From: Macellibacteroides fermentans
GTDB taxonomy: Bacteria > Bacteroidota > Bacteroidia > Bacteroidales > Tannerellaceae
DNA length: 64,000 bases
Assembly: GCF_013409575.1 (NCBI RefSeq)
Contig: NZ_JACCCY010000005.1
Span: 62,001-126,000 of the forward strand
Reading direction: 5' to 3'
Made by a program: the position numbers and the translations under genes. Under the pieces are notes generated by a model. The model was given only the letters and a program-made list of their open reading frames with translations, searched no databases and was not told where the DNA came from. Below, one piece after another: positions 22,601 through 29,067 of the stretch (position 1 is the stretch's first letter; each line of letters starts with the position of its first letter).

Positions 22601-22888
22601 TGCGGGTACATTCAGTGAAAATTTACCATCAATGTCGGTTATTGTACCGGTTGTAGTACCTTTTACCGAAACGTTGGCTCCAATAATGGTTTCTCCGGTG
22701 GCGTCTTTAACGATACCGGAAACCGTACGCGAATTTTGTTGCGTAACAGTAACACCGGCTTTTAATTCTGACCCGTTTTCTGCGAAAACAGAGGTCGACG
22801 AAAGTAATGCCAGGAACGCCAGACCTAATGGCCAATTTCCTAATTTGAAGGCATAGACTTTCTTTTTTGTGTTTGATTTTAAATTCAT
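19649..22888 (-). CDS. SusC/RagA family TonB-linked outer-membrane transporter
   Basis: A 1079-residue TonB-dependent porin. A signal peptide is followed by a carboxypeptidase-like domain (RTVSGIVKDATGETIIGANV, about residues 53-130), a TonB-box-like stretch, the SusC plug with VVVGFGSQKKVNVTGAVSMV and SISVLKDAASASIYGARGAF (about 135-250), and a 22-strand barrel ending in ...KTISVGLNVNF, which has the terminal aromatic needed for barrel assembly. Length and motifs match full-size SusC proteins. It imports oligosaccharide bound by the partner SusD encoded immediately downstream. No clear TAnnTTTG box was found upstream, consistent with control by an activator such as the adjacent HTCS; that link is inferred. 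Confidence 0.96.
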   Translation of the reverse strand: MNLKSNTKKKVYAFKLGNWPLGLAFLALLSSTSVFAENGSELKAGVTVTQQNSRTVSGIVKDATGETIIGANVSVKGTTTGTITDIDGKFSLNVPAGSTLKISYIGYQDFETVITTQSTLDVVLKVDSKTLDEVVVVGFGSQKKVNVTGAVSMVGSEVIESRPVQNVSQALQGVVPGLNFSVNTSGGALDNSLNVNIRGAGTIGDGSNSSPLVLIDGVEGNMNAINPQDIESISVLKDAASASIYGARGAFGVILITTKSGKSGRTNVNYSGNVRFTDALAVPDMLDSYKFAQYFNEAAKNSGQGAVFSETQMQRILAYQKGEITDGATINTTNNRWNNYTGANADTDWFNEMYKDWVPSHEHNLSVSGGNEKVTYLVSGNFLDQNGLIAHGKDKFNRYTLNGKINATLSDHVKLNYSSKWIREDYKRPSYMTGLFFHNIARRWPTNPVYDPNGYYMEGNEVIQMEDGGIQKNQKDYSYQQLQLVIEPIKDWKIYAEGNINSITNFQHWEVLPVYAHDVNGDQYAFSWDGRAVGSTTVNEYGYKENFMTTNIYSDYFKQFDNGHYFKVMAGFNAEVMKTRSLSAQGDGLITPNVPTVNTTTINPTIGGGYAHWSTAGFFGRLNYNYKERYLVEANVRYDGTSRFVGDERWGVFPSFSLGWNIAREDFFADYTDKVSTLKLRGSWGQLGNMNTKLWYPFYQTMSVGTNNGLWLIDGEKTNTAYAPGIVSSLMTWETIESWNIGLDWGAFNNRLTGTFDYFKRSTKDMVGPAPELSSVLGTGVPKINNSDMESYGFELELSWRDRIGDFSYGMKAVVSDAQQKVTRYPNKSYSLGTWYNGRMNGDIWGYTTLGIAKSQEEMDAHLAKVNQSRLGNQWGAGDVMYADLNGDGEISNGANTLEDHGDMKIIGNNTPRYNYGITLDAAYKGFDFSVFFQGIGKRDYWVSGAYFWGATGGMWQSAGFTEHWDFFRGEDNTLGANLNAFYPRPLFNSQKNMQTQSRYLQDASYLRLKNIQLGYTLPKSITSKAGMQSVRVYVSGDNLATFSSMSKIFDPETIGSDWGDGKLYPLSKTISVGLNVNF

Positions 22889-23252
22889 AAAATTAGTTTA
22901 CTAACAAATATTGATTTTAATTATTAATAAAAATGTTTCTTATTTATTGATTGAAGGTGGGGTGATTTATTTCTCTTGTTTAAATAATAATTGTGTTGCA
23001 CATGGATTAATTTAATATATTTCATAACACTTCGTGTGTTGACTCTATTTTATACATTGCAAAGGAAGGTTTAAAAGCCAGATTTAAGATTTGATTTCGT
23101 CTAATTGTTTTACAGAATTGTCTAAAAACATTGAAATAAGCACGTTGATGATACATGGATTATTTGATAAATAACTAGAACTATTCTATTTGTTATTTTT
23201 AACAAATGCATCTCTAGTATATAAAAAATGTATTTTATATACAAAATAGGAT
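22889..23252. other. AT-rich upstream region of susC
   Basis: About 360 bases before susC. No open frame with gene-like features and no exact TAnnTTTG box on the minus strand. It presumably holds the susC promoter and regulator binding site, but I cannot point to either. Confidence 0.4.
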
Positions 23253-23285
23253 AAAGAAAGGCCTCCGATTGGGAGGCCTTTCTTT
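23253..23285 (-). terminator. Bidirectional-looking terminator after the YegP-like gene
   Basis: AAAGAAAGGCCTCC (23253-23266) pairs with GGAGGCCTTTCTTT (23272-23285) around a 5-base loop. The GC core GGCCTCC with flanking A/T runs serves either strand. It lies between the YegP-like gene and susC, both on the minus strand. Confidence 0.8.
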
Positions 23286-23344
23286 ACAAATAAACGTCTT
23301 AAAATTGTAGGAAGCTAATCTGTGTGTTGGTGTGTAATGGTTGT

Positions 23345-23680
23345 CTATTGTTCCGTTTCGTCTACAATAGTTGCTGTGGGAGCATTTTTCATTACAGATT
23401 CAATTCCGTTTTTACACGACGCTTCGGAGGCATAAAGCTGACTTGTTCCGATTACTTGTCCGTTGGATGCTTTCAAATTAAAGTGGAATTTACCATTCTT
23501 TGCCTCTTTAATTTCGTACATCTTGATTTCGGGCGAATTTTTTTGAACTGATTCAATCCCGTTTTTACATGATACTTTTGTTTTATAGCCTTCACTTGAA
23601 AGGATGATCTCGCCATTTGATGCTTTCAGGTTAAATTGAAACTCATCGTTTGTTCGTTTTGAAATAATAAATTTCCCCAT
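23345..23680 (-). CDS. YegP family protein, two DUF1508 repeats
   Basis: I chose the Met at 23680 (MGKFIISKRTNDEFQFNLKA), giving 111 residues, the usual YegP size; the longer frame adds 17 unlikely residues. The protein is two tandem copies of one domain of about 50 residues. Each has the pattern FxFNLKASNGxxI, then SxxxYxxxxSCKNGIESVxKN (residues about 3-50 and 52-100). YegP proteins are small soluble beta-alpha proteins with no established function, often annotated as UPF0339. The gene is alone on its strand, followed by a strong terminator and separated from the IS element by about 350 bases. Confidence 0.88.
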   Translation of the reverse strand: MGKFIISKRTNDEFQFNLKASNGEIILSSEGYKTKVSCKNGIESVQKNSPEIKMYEIKEAKNGKFHFNLKASNGQVIGTSQLYASEASCKNGIESVMKNAPTATIVDETEQ

Positions 23681-23731
23681 AATTGTATTTTTTTTAGGTG
23701 TGATTAGTATTTCTTCTTGATTATTAAACAA

Positions 23732-24029
23732 TTAGAAGTAGATGTAGGTTTAAGGATCAATATTAAAATCTTACCTTATAAGACTACTTTGTCATATACG
23801 ATGAAAAACAATTCATAATCCTATCTATTATTCCATACATAACGAGCTTCTATTCAGTAGGCAGCTGGATACTGTTAGTTCAACATATGGAGAACTTGCG
23901 TTTGACAATTGGATATTTTACGTTTGACAGCTGCATACTGCATAGATCTCCGTTAGTAAAAGATTACATCCCTTATATAAAGACAGATGTAACTCTTATA
24001 AGAGGGAAGTTTTCTTATATAGTTTTTAT
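23732..24029. other. Intergenic stretch with short imperfect repeats, left of the IS element
   Basis: No gene seen. CGTTTGACA occurs at 23899-23907 and 23921-23929. Related GCAGCTGGATACTG-like words occur at 23861-23874, 23904-23917 and 23926-23940. The last nine bases (24021-24029, AGTTTTTAT) are the left copy of the IS target duplication. Confidence 0.5.
24021..24029 (+). repeat. Target-site duplication, left copy
   Basis: AGTTTTTAT, identical to 25346-25354 on the far side of the IS element. Confidence 0.8.
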
Positions 24030-24048
24030 CATTGCTGTCCCATTAAAA
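24030..24048 (+). repeat. IS left terminal inverted repeat
   Basis: CATTGCTGTCCCATTAAAA. It matches the complement of 25327-25345 at 16 of 19 positions; the inner 13 bases (TGTCCCATTAAAA) are identical. Confidence 0.88.
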
Positions 24049-24122
24049 TCTAAAATAGTTCTTTGAAATATTTGAAATTTAGTTAGTTATAGAGGTTTTT
24101 CGAGCGCGACGATTTCAATTGA

Positions 24123-24130
24123 TAACTTTG
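24123..24130 (+). promoter_or_regulatory. -7 promoter box for the transposase
   Basis: TAACTTTG matches TAnnTTTG inside the IS, 21 bases before the transposase ATG at 24152, so the element carries its own promoter. Confidence 0.45.
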
Positions 24131-24151
24131 CAGCCCATAATAAAGGCTGCA

Positions 24152-25318
24152 ATGAATAAAGAGAAATATGTGTTTGCCCAGTTGATCTCATTTCTGAATG
24201 AAGATAAATTCCGACGTATTGTCAACAAGTTCCAAGGGAATCGTTACATCAAGCATTTCACTTGCTGGAATCAACTACTTTCTTTGATGTTCGGGCAACT
24301 CTCCAATCGTGAAAGTTTGAGAGATTTGATTATCGCTCTTGATGCCCATCACTCTAAATGTTATCATTTAGGAATAGGAAGGAATGTATCAAGATCATCT
24401 CTGTCAAGAGCCAATCAAGATAGAGACTATCACATCTTTGAAGAGTATGCCTACTACCTGATAAACGAAGCAAGACAAAAGCGAGCCACGGAAATCTTTA
24501 AACTTGGAGGGAACATCTATGCCTTCGATTCGACAACCATTGATTTGTGCCTGGCCGTATTCTGGTGGGCAAAATTCCGCAAGAAAAAAGGTGGTATCAA
24601 AGTACATACACTATACGATGTGGAAACACAGATACCTGCATTCATTCATATCACTGAAGCGGCAGTACACGATTCAAAGACAATGAAAGAAATCCCTTAT
24701 GAATCTGGTTCTTACTACATCTTTGACCGGGCTTATAACAATTTTAAGATGTTGTATAAGGTTCATCAGATTGACGCATTCTTCGTTGTCAGGGCAAAGA
24801 AAAACCTGCAATACAAATCCATCAAATGGAAACGCAGACTCCCCAAGAATGTACTTTCAGATGTGACAATCGAATTGATTGGTTTTTATCCCAAGCAATA
24901 CTATCCCGAGCAGTTCCGGCTTGTAAGATACTGGGATGAAGAACAAAAACGAGAGTTTGTATTTCTAACCAATGCGATGCACATTTCTGCTCTTCAGGTG
25001 GCTGAACTTTACAAGAACCGCTGGCAAGTAGAGTTGTTCTTCAAATGGCTGAAGCAGCACCTCAAAATCAAGAAGTTTTGGGGTACTACCGAAAACGCTG
25101 TCCGGGTTCAAATCTATTCAGCCATATGTACATACTGCCTGGTGGCAATCGTTCAACACGATATGCAACTGGATAGAAGTACATACGAAGTTCTTCAAAT
25201 ATTAAGCATTTCATTGACTGATAAAACTCTTCTTCGAGACCTCTTTGATAAAACTAAATTTCAAAATGACAAAGAACGATTTGGACCAAATGGGCCAAAT
25301 TTATTTAATTATAAATAA
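24152..25318 (+). CDS. IS4 family transposase
   Basis: The ATG at 24152 gives 388 residues starting MNKEKYVFAQLISFL. An N-terminal DUF4372-type domain (about residues 2-75, with RYIKHFTCWNQLLSLMFGQL) is followed by the DDE catalytic domain. The three acidic sites are visible: first Asp in YAFDSTTIDLCL (about 126), second Asp in YYIFDRAYNNFKML (about 191), and Glu in the Y-(2)-R-(3)-E-(6)-K motif within YKNRWQVELFFKWLKQHLKI (about 297). The frame is intact, so the enzyme should be functional. The stop lies 8 bases before the right inverted repeat. Confidence 0.95.
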   Translation: MNKEKYVFAQLISFLNEDKFRRIVNKFQGNRYIKHFTCWNQLLSLMFGQLSNRESLRDLIIALDAHHSKCYHLGIGRNVSRSSLSRANQDRDYHIFEEYAYYLINEARQKRATEIFKLGGNIYAFDSTTIDLCLAVFWWAKFRKKKGGIKVHTLYDVETQIPAFIHITEAAVHDSKTMKEIPYESGSYYIFDRAYNNFKMLYKVHQIDAFFVVRAKKNLQYKSIKWKRRLPKNVLSDVTIELIGFYPKQYYPEQFRLVRYWDEEQKREFVFLTNAMHISALQVAELYKNRWQVELFFKWLKQHLKIKKFWGTTENAVRVQIYSAICTYCLVAIVQHDMQLDRSTYEVLQILSISLTDKTLLRDLFDKTKFQNDKERFGPNGPNLFNYK

Positions 25319-25326
25319 CGTCCTAT

Positions 25327-25345
25327 TTTTAATGGGACACTAGTG
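25327..25345 (-). repeat. IS right terminal inverted repeat
   Basis: Complementary to the left end as described for 24030-24048, with three mismatches at outer positions 3, 5 and 6. Confidence 0.88.
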
Positions 25346-25354
25346 AGTTTTTAT
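25346..25354 (+). repeat. Target-site duplication, right copy
   Basis: AGTTTTTAT, identical to 24021-24029. Confidence 0.8.
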
Positions 25355-25463
25355 TATTTACTAATGTGAAATAATTACCCAACAATAGTGTTTCTACCAC
25401 TTATCACTAAATTCTATACATATAAACGCTTTTTTCATTCTTAATTCTAAAATAAAGATAATA

Positions 25464-25498
25464 TTTGTCGGTTAATAAAAAAATAAATACTATTTTTG
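25464..25498 (+). promoter_or_regulatory. Promoter of the TPR/HTH gene
   Basis: TATTTTTG (25491-25498) fits TAnnTTTG, with TTTG (25464-25467) 23 bases upstream. The start codon at 25555 is about 50 bases from the expected transcript start. The IS right end is 119 bases upstream, so the insertion has not removed this promoter. Confidence 0.4.
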
Positions 25499-25554
25499 AA
25501 CTTTCAAGAGCGTTTCTTGTTATTGGACGTTAATTGCTGATTAAGTCTGCTTAT

Positions 25555-27354
25555 ATGAAATTTACACGATATTTCCTTATTTGTATCTCTATATTCCTTT
25601 GGATATCTTGTGGTTCGGACAAAGACGTTAAGGATATTCTATCAAAATCGGATGCTCTGCTTCAGAGTAATCCGGACAGCGCATTTACATTACTTGAGTC
25701 GGTGGAAGAGTTGGATGTTTTATCGGACGAAACATTTGCAGCCTGGTGTTTAGCAAATGCTAATGTACGAGATATATTATTTAAAGAACCTCTTTCTACG
25801 GATTATATGCTTCGTGCATTTAATTATTTTAAAAACAAGGGGCGGATAAATGAACAAGCCCGAATCGGGATGTTTTTAGGACACGCTTACAATGCGAGTC
25901 AACAACGAGATAAAGCCATGAATATTTATCTGGTTGCCCTTGATTTAGCAGACCGTTCACAAGATTACAACCTAGCAGGATATATTAATACTTACTTGGC
26001 AGACCAATATAAGTTTGAAGAAAAATATAACCAAGCAAAAGAGAAATACCAGGAAGCAGCAACTTATTTTGAAAAAGCAAATAACTTACGAAGTCGTGTG
26101 ATTGCTATGACCAATACAGGCTTTATGAGTTTCTTTCTAAAAGAAAATGATAATATAGTATTGAATTATTACACTCTTTCGGATTCTTTAGCTTTGGAGC
26201 TAAAAGATTCAGTTGTGTCTTCAATGGTTAATAATCGAATTGCTCTTTTTTATAGGGTTCAGGAAAAGTATGATTTAGCAGAAAAGTATCTATTGAAATC
26301 GATGGAGTATTCAAAAGGGGATAATATTCCAAATTATATAACGCTAAGTAATATATATGGGCTTCAGGGGAAAATTGACAAATCCAGAGAATTATTACAG
26401 AATATTTCACAATCAGAGAGCAATCCAGAAGCGAAGGCTGGATTAATTTACCAGCAGTATCTTGTAGAAAAAGAAGACAAAAATTGGGGAAAAGCTTTGG
26501 AATACTACGAGGAATCAATGGCATATGTCGATTCTATCCGAAGTGTCCAAGCAAAAACTGATTTGTTGGAAATAGAAAAGAAATATACTACTGAAAAGAT
26601 TCGTAACGAAAATAACTTGTTAAGGTTGAAAAGTCAGCGTTATTTCTTGTCTCTGGTTCTCATTATTGCTATCACTCTTTTGCTTATTGTTGTTTTCCAG
26701 CTGATTATGCGTCGTAAAGATAAGAAAATACGACTACAGGAGCAGGTGCTGCATCAAAAGGATATGTTCCTGGTAAAGCAGCAGCTTGAGTTACGGCAGA
26801 TGGAAACCGAATTAAGTAAGAAGGAATACGAGTTGCTTAACAGAAGAAAGGTGATGCAGGAGCATCACACCCTGCTTGAAAAACAAAACTCAGCCCTGGA
26901 ACTTCGTGAGCATGAGATAGAAAAACAGGAAGAAGAGCTCCGTTTGCAGGAAAAAGAGGTGGAGGCGTTAAAGAACGATGTGAACTCGCTAAAACTCAAA
27001 GTGCTTCAAAATACGGCGATTTCCAAAAAGATTATCAAATGTGCCCAGAAGGTAACGGTGGGGACGGACGACGGAAAGTCATTGCTCTCGGAAGCTGACT
27101 GGACCTCCTTGTTGAATGAGGTGAATGCCGTTTATAAATCATTTACTACTTCTCTTCAGCAGGCTGTTCCCGAGCTGACCTTCGAGGATATCCGTTTTTG
27201 CTGTTTACTGCTTGTCGGGTTAGAAACGAAGGAACTTTCTGTGGTCTTATCTATTAACCCATCTTCCATCCGTCAGCGTAAAATGCGTATCCGTGCTAAG
27301 GCCGGGTTGACCAATGCGCAAACTACTTTAGAAGAATTTTTATGTAATCTGTAG
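25555..27354 (+). CDS. Membrane-anchored TPR protein with cytoplasmic coiled coil and C-terminal HTH-like domain
   Basis: The ATG at 25555 gives 599 residues with a lipoprotein-like or anchor segment (MKFTRYFLICISIFLWISCG). TPR repeats fill about residues 25-335 (for example DKAMNIYLVALDLADRSQDY). A membrane span follows at about 362-384 (FLSLVLIIAITLLLIVVFQL), then a long Glu/Gln/Lys-rich coiled coil (385-480). The C terminus reads LTFEDIRFCCLLLVGLETKE then LSINPSSIRQRKMRIRAKAG (about 541-585), like a LuxR/sigma-4 type helix-turn-helix. Bacteroidota have many such TPR-TM-HTH proteins, usually with unknown signals. The topology implies a periplasmic sensor linked to DNA binding at the membrane. 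The small secreted-protein gene downstream, with repeated upstream sites, is a candidate target. Confidence 0.75.
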   Translation: MKFTRYFLICISIFLWISCGSDKDVKDILSKSDALLQSNPDSAFTLLESVEELDVLSDETFAAWCLANANVRDILFKEPLSTDYMLRAFNYFKNKGRINEQARIGMFLGHAYNASQQRDKAMNIYLVALDLADRSQDYNLAGYINTYLADQYKFEEKYNQAKEKYQEAATYFEKANNLRSRVIAMTNTGFMSFFLKENDNIVLNYYTLSDSLALELKDSVVSSMVNNRIALFYRVQEKYDLAEKYLLKSMEYSKGDNIPNYITLSNIYGLQGKIDKSRELLQNISQSESNPEAKAGLIYQQYLVEKEDKNWGKALEYYEESMAYVDSIRSVQAKTDLLEIEKKYTTEKIRNENNLLRLKSQRYFLSLVLIIAITLLLIVVFQLIMRRKDKKIRLQEQVLHQKDMFLVKQQLELRQMETELSKKEYELLNRRKVMQEHHTLLEKQNSALELREHEIEKQEEELRLQEKEVEALKNDVNSLKLKVLQNTAISKKIIKCAQKVTVGTDDGKSLLSEADWTSLLNEVNAVYKSFTTSLQQAVPELTFEDIRFCCLLLVGLETKELSVVLSINPSSIRQRKMRIRAKAGLTNAQTTLEEFLCNL

Positions 27355-27579
27355 CCAAAAAAAGAGCTCTTTTTTGAGTCTTTTTACCCCTTGTAGACAC
27401 TTTTGTTTTTTTTAGCCATGTATTCTGCTGAATATCATGGCTTTATATTTTTGCCTTGTAGACACTCTTTTTGCTATTTTATTAGGTTTCAGTCTCTGTC
27501 CAGACTAATTTTGTATTGGATGAATCTGCGGTGGGTTCGTCTGAACATAAAATATTAACGTATAAAATTTAGATGTAAA
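27355..27579 (+). promoter_or_regulatory. Duplicated promoter module upstream of the small-protein cluster
   Basis: Two identical CCTTGTAGACACT words (27389-27401 and 27454-27466) each lie about 40 bases before a TAnnTTTG box: TATTTTTG at 27446-27453 and TAATTTTG at 27506-27513. Between them AGCCATG (27414-27420) and CATGGCT (27436-27442) form an inverted repeat. An A7-GAGCTC-T6 palindrome just past the TPR gene stop (near 27358-27377) probably terminates it. Confidence 0.5.
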
Positions 27580-27948
27580 ATGAAACAAGTGAAATTCTTA
27601 TTACTGTTTATGGCAATGATGCTGTCGGTTTCAGCTTTTGCTGAAAATAACATTTTGGCAATGACGAGAGCTAATTATCAAAATTTAAGAGCTGGTGATG
27701 ACCAGCCGGTGATGTTGACTGTTAGCTATGCAAATGGAATAATGAAAGTATCGTACGATCAGTCATTGGTTGGTTCGGTATTTACAATCTCAACAATGGA
27801 TGGACAAACTTTATATAACGGGTATCCACAGGTATCCAATGGTTCATTTGTTCTTCCTGCCACATTAAATTCATCAGATATGTATTTATTGATGATTGAA
27901 AACAGCGAAGGAATGTTGTACACAGTATTCACTTTAGCAGACTTATAA
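27580..27948 (+). CDS. Small secreted protein, 122 aa, beta-rich, unknown
   Basis: A signal peptide (MKQVKFLLLFMAMMLSVSAF then AEN) is followed by about 100 residues with alternating hydrophobic strands: VMLTVSYANGIMKVSYDQSL, SVFTISTMDGQTLYNGYPQV and DMYLLMIENSEGMLYTVFTL. The pattern resembles the DUF3244-type small exported proteins and the sorting-domain-like immunoglobulin fold of Bacteroidota (strand, ...G..LY.G, strand). No Cys lipobox is present, so it should be periplasmic or secreted. It stands behind the duplicated promoter module and is followed by a hairpin. Function is unknown. Confidence 0.6.
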   Translation: MKQVKFLLLFMAMMLSVSAFAENNILAMTRANYQNLRAGDDQPVMLTVSYANGIMKVSYDQSLVGSVFTISTMDGQTLYNGYPQVSNGSFVLPATLNSSDMYLLMIENSEGMLYTVFTLADL

Positions 27949-27995
27949 AAAAAAGGCACTAACCCGTTACTAAATAGTGTTCACTGGAGAGCTGT

Positions 27996-28018
27996 CCTCC
28001 GGAAATCCTTTCCGGAGG
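27996..28018 (+). terminator. Hairpin between two small genes, weak terminator or leader structure
   Basis: CCTCCGGAAA (27996-28005) pairs perfectly with TTTCCGGAGG (28009-28018) around a 3-base loop. No T run follows, so it could be an mRNA-processing or leader element instead of a terminator. Confidence 0.45.
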
Positions 28019-28062
28019 CAGTTTACTTAAAAACGATCTTACTATACTAAAACAAACAAGGT

Positions 28063-28437
28063 ATGGATATTAATGATGTATTAAAACATAAGGCAATTAT
28101 AAATGAGTTTTATATCGACAGACGCGCCGCAGGTGTAGTTGATTCTTTTTTGATGAAACTAACGGTTGATGGAGTTGTTTACAGTGTACATTTTAATGAT
28201 GTATATAAAGTGGATATGAAGATGAACTTTGGTATTGTTGCTGGAGATGTGGTTAATTACGTTGTTAAAGGATGTATTCAGGAAAAAGATAAAGATTTTT
28301 TTGATGTTTGGAATCCGGTGTTGGGACAAAGAATCATTTCCGACCTGATTTCCTACGAAATTCACTTGCTTCCTGCTGGAAGCACGATTCATATAATCGC
28401 TAAGAAAAACGCCATAGAGACCCGTGCGTGGTCGTAA
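28063..28437 (+). CDS. Unknown cytoplasmic protein, 124 aa
   Basis: A plausible gene with regular beta-strand alternation (SFLMKLTVDGVVYSVHFNDV, VAGDVVNYVVKGCIQEKDKD) and no signal peptide or membrane span. The spacing of small residues suggests a compact beta domain. I recognise no family. Its start is 44 bases past the hairpin at 27996-28018, and the next gene begins 26 bases after its stop, so these two probably share an mRNA. With a short membrane-protein partner it may belong to a small envelope-associated module, but that is only a reading of the context. Confidence 0.6.
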   Translation: MDINDVLKHKAIINEFYIDRRAAGVVDSFLMKLTVDGVVYSVHFNDVYKVDMKMNFGIVAGDVVNYVVKGCIQEKDKDFFDVWNPVLGQRIISDLISYEIHLLPAGSTIHIIAKKNAIETRAWS

Positions 28438-28463
28438 ATAAAAAATGACTAAAAGAAACTAAT

Positions 28464-28868
28464 ATGAAATTCTTCAATTATTTGTTTTGCAAACTATACA
28501 GCCTGAGTGGTTCTGTTGCCCAGAATCTAAGAATTCCGGTATTTCCTTCCATTGTTGGAATATCGTTCTATCAGGTATTAAATATATTTACTATTTGCCT
28601 ATGTATTTTAATGGCGTTTGATTCTTTAGACGAAATTAATATATATGTAAACTTAGGCGGAATGTTTCTGACAGGAGCCATTCTTATTTTTAATACATTA
28701 TATTATGGCAGACACGAACGTTATCGTTCTATATTGAAAGAAATTGAGAAGATGCCCCAAACCGCAAGGTGGATGAGTAATTTTTTCTGTATTGTTTATC
28801 TTGTTACATCATTATCGGCAGCTTTTTTTGCCGTTAGAGGTTGCACCGTTTTATTTGCATCATACTAA
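28464..28868 (+). CDS. Small polytopic membrane protein, 134 aa, unknown
   Basis: Three hydrophobic spans are visible: about residues 33-53 (YQVLNIFTICLCILMAFDSL), 60-78 (NLGGMFLTGAILIFNTLYY) and 108-132 (CIVYLVTSLSAAFFAVRGCT). Between spans two and three is a basic loop (YGRHERYRSILKEIEKM) that should face the cytoplasm. No family is recognised. It follows the 124-residue unknown gene by 26 bases, and a strong terminator comes 23 bases past its stop, closing this small cluster. Confidence 0.6.
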   Translation: MKFFNYLFCKLYSLSGSVAQNLRIPVFPSIVGISFYQVLNIFTICLCILMAFDSLDEINIYVNLGGMFLTGAILIFNTLYYGRHERYRSILKEIEKMPQTARWMSNFFCIVYLVTSLSAAFFAVRGCTVLFASY

Positions 28869-28891
28869 TATTTTATGTTAGCTTCTTCAAA

Positions 28892-28925
28892 AGCACCAGA
28901 TACCCCGGGGTACTGGTGCTTTTTG
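28892..28925 (+). terminator. Rho-independent terminator of the small-protein cluster
   Basis: AGCACCAG (28892-28899) pairs with CTGGTGCT, with the inner TACCCC/GGGGTA also paired, followed by TTTTG. Confidence 0.88.
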
Positions 28926-29067
28926 TTGTTTAAATGATTGTTTAGCTTGTTATTATCAACATTCCACATATTGGCGTGTTTTATATTTACACGGTTGTAA
29001 CATAGGAGACTATTTGCCTATATACTATCACCTACTTTTGTTAAATAAATCAATAAAACCTTTTATT

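Larger units (their letters stand above)
24030..25345 (+). mobile_element. Complete IS4-family insertion sequence, 1316 bp
   Basis: One transposase gene is bounded by 19-bp terminal inverted repeats. The left end is CATTGCTGTCCCATTAAAA (24030-24048). The right end (25327-25345) reads CACTAGTGTCCCATTAAAA on the other strand, 16 of 19 identical. AGTTTTTAT occurs directly outside both ends (24021-24029 and 25346-25354), a perfect 9-bp target duplication. Ends beginning CA, the size and the duplication length fit the IS4 family. Perfect flanks and an open transposase frame suggest a recent insertion that may still be mobile. Confidence 0.92.
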
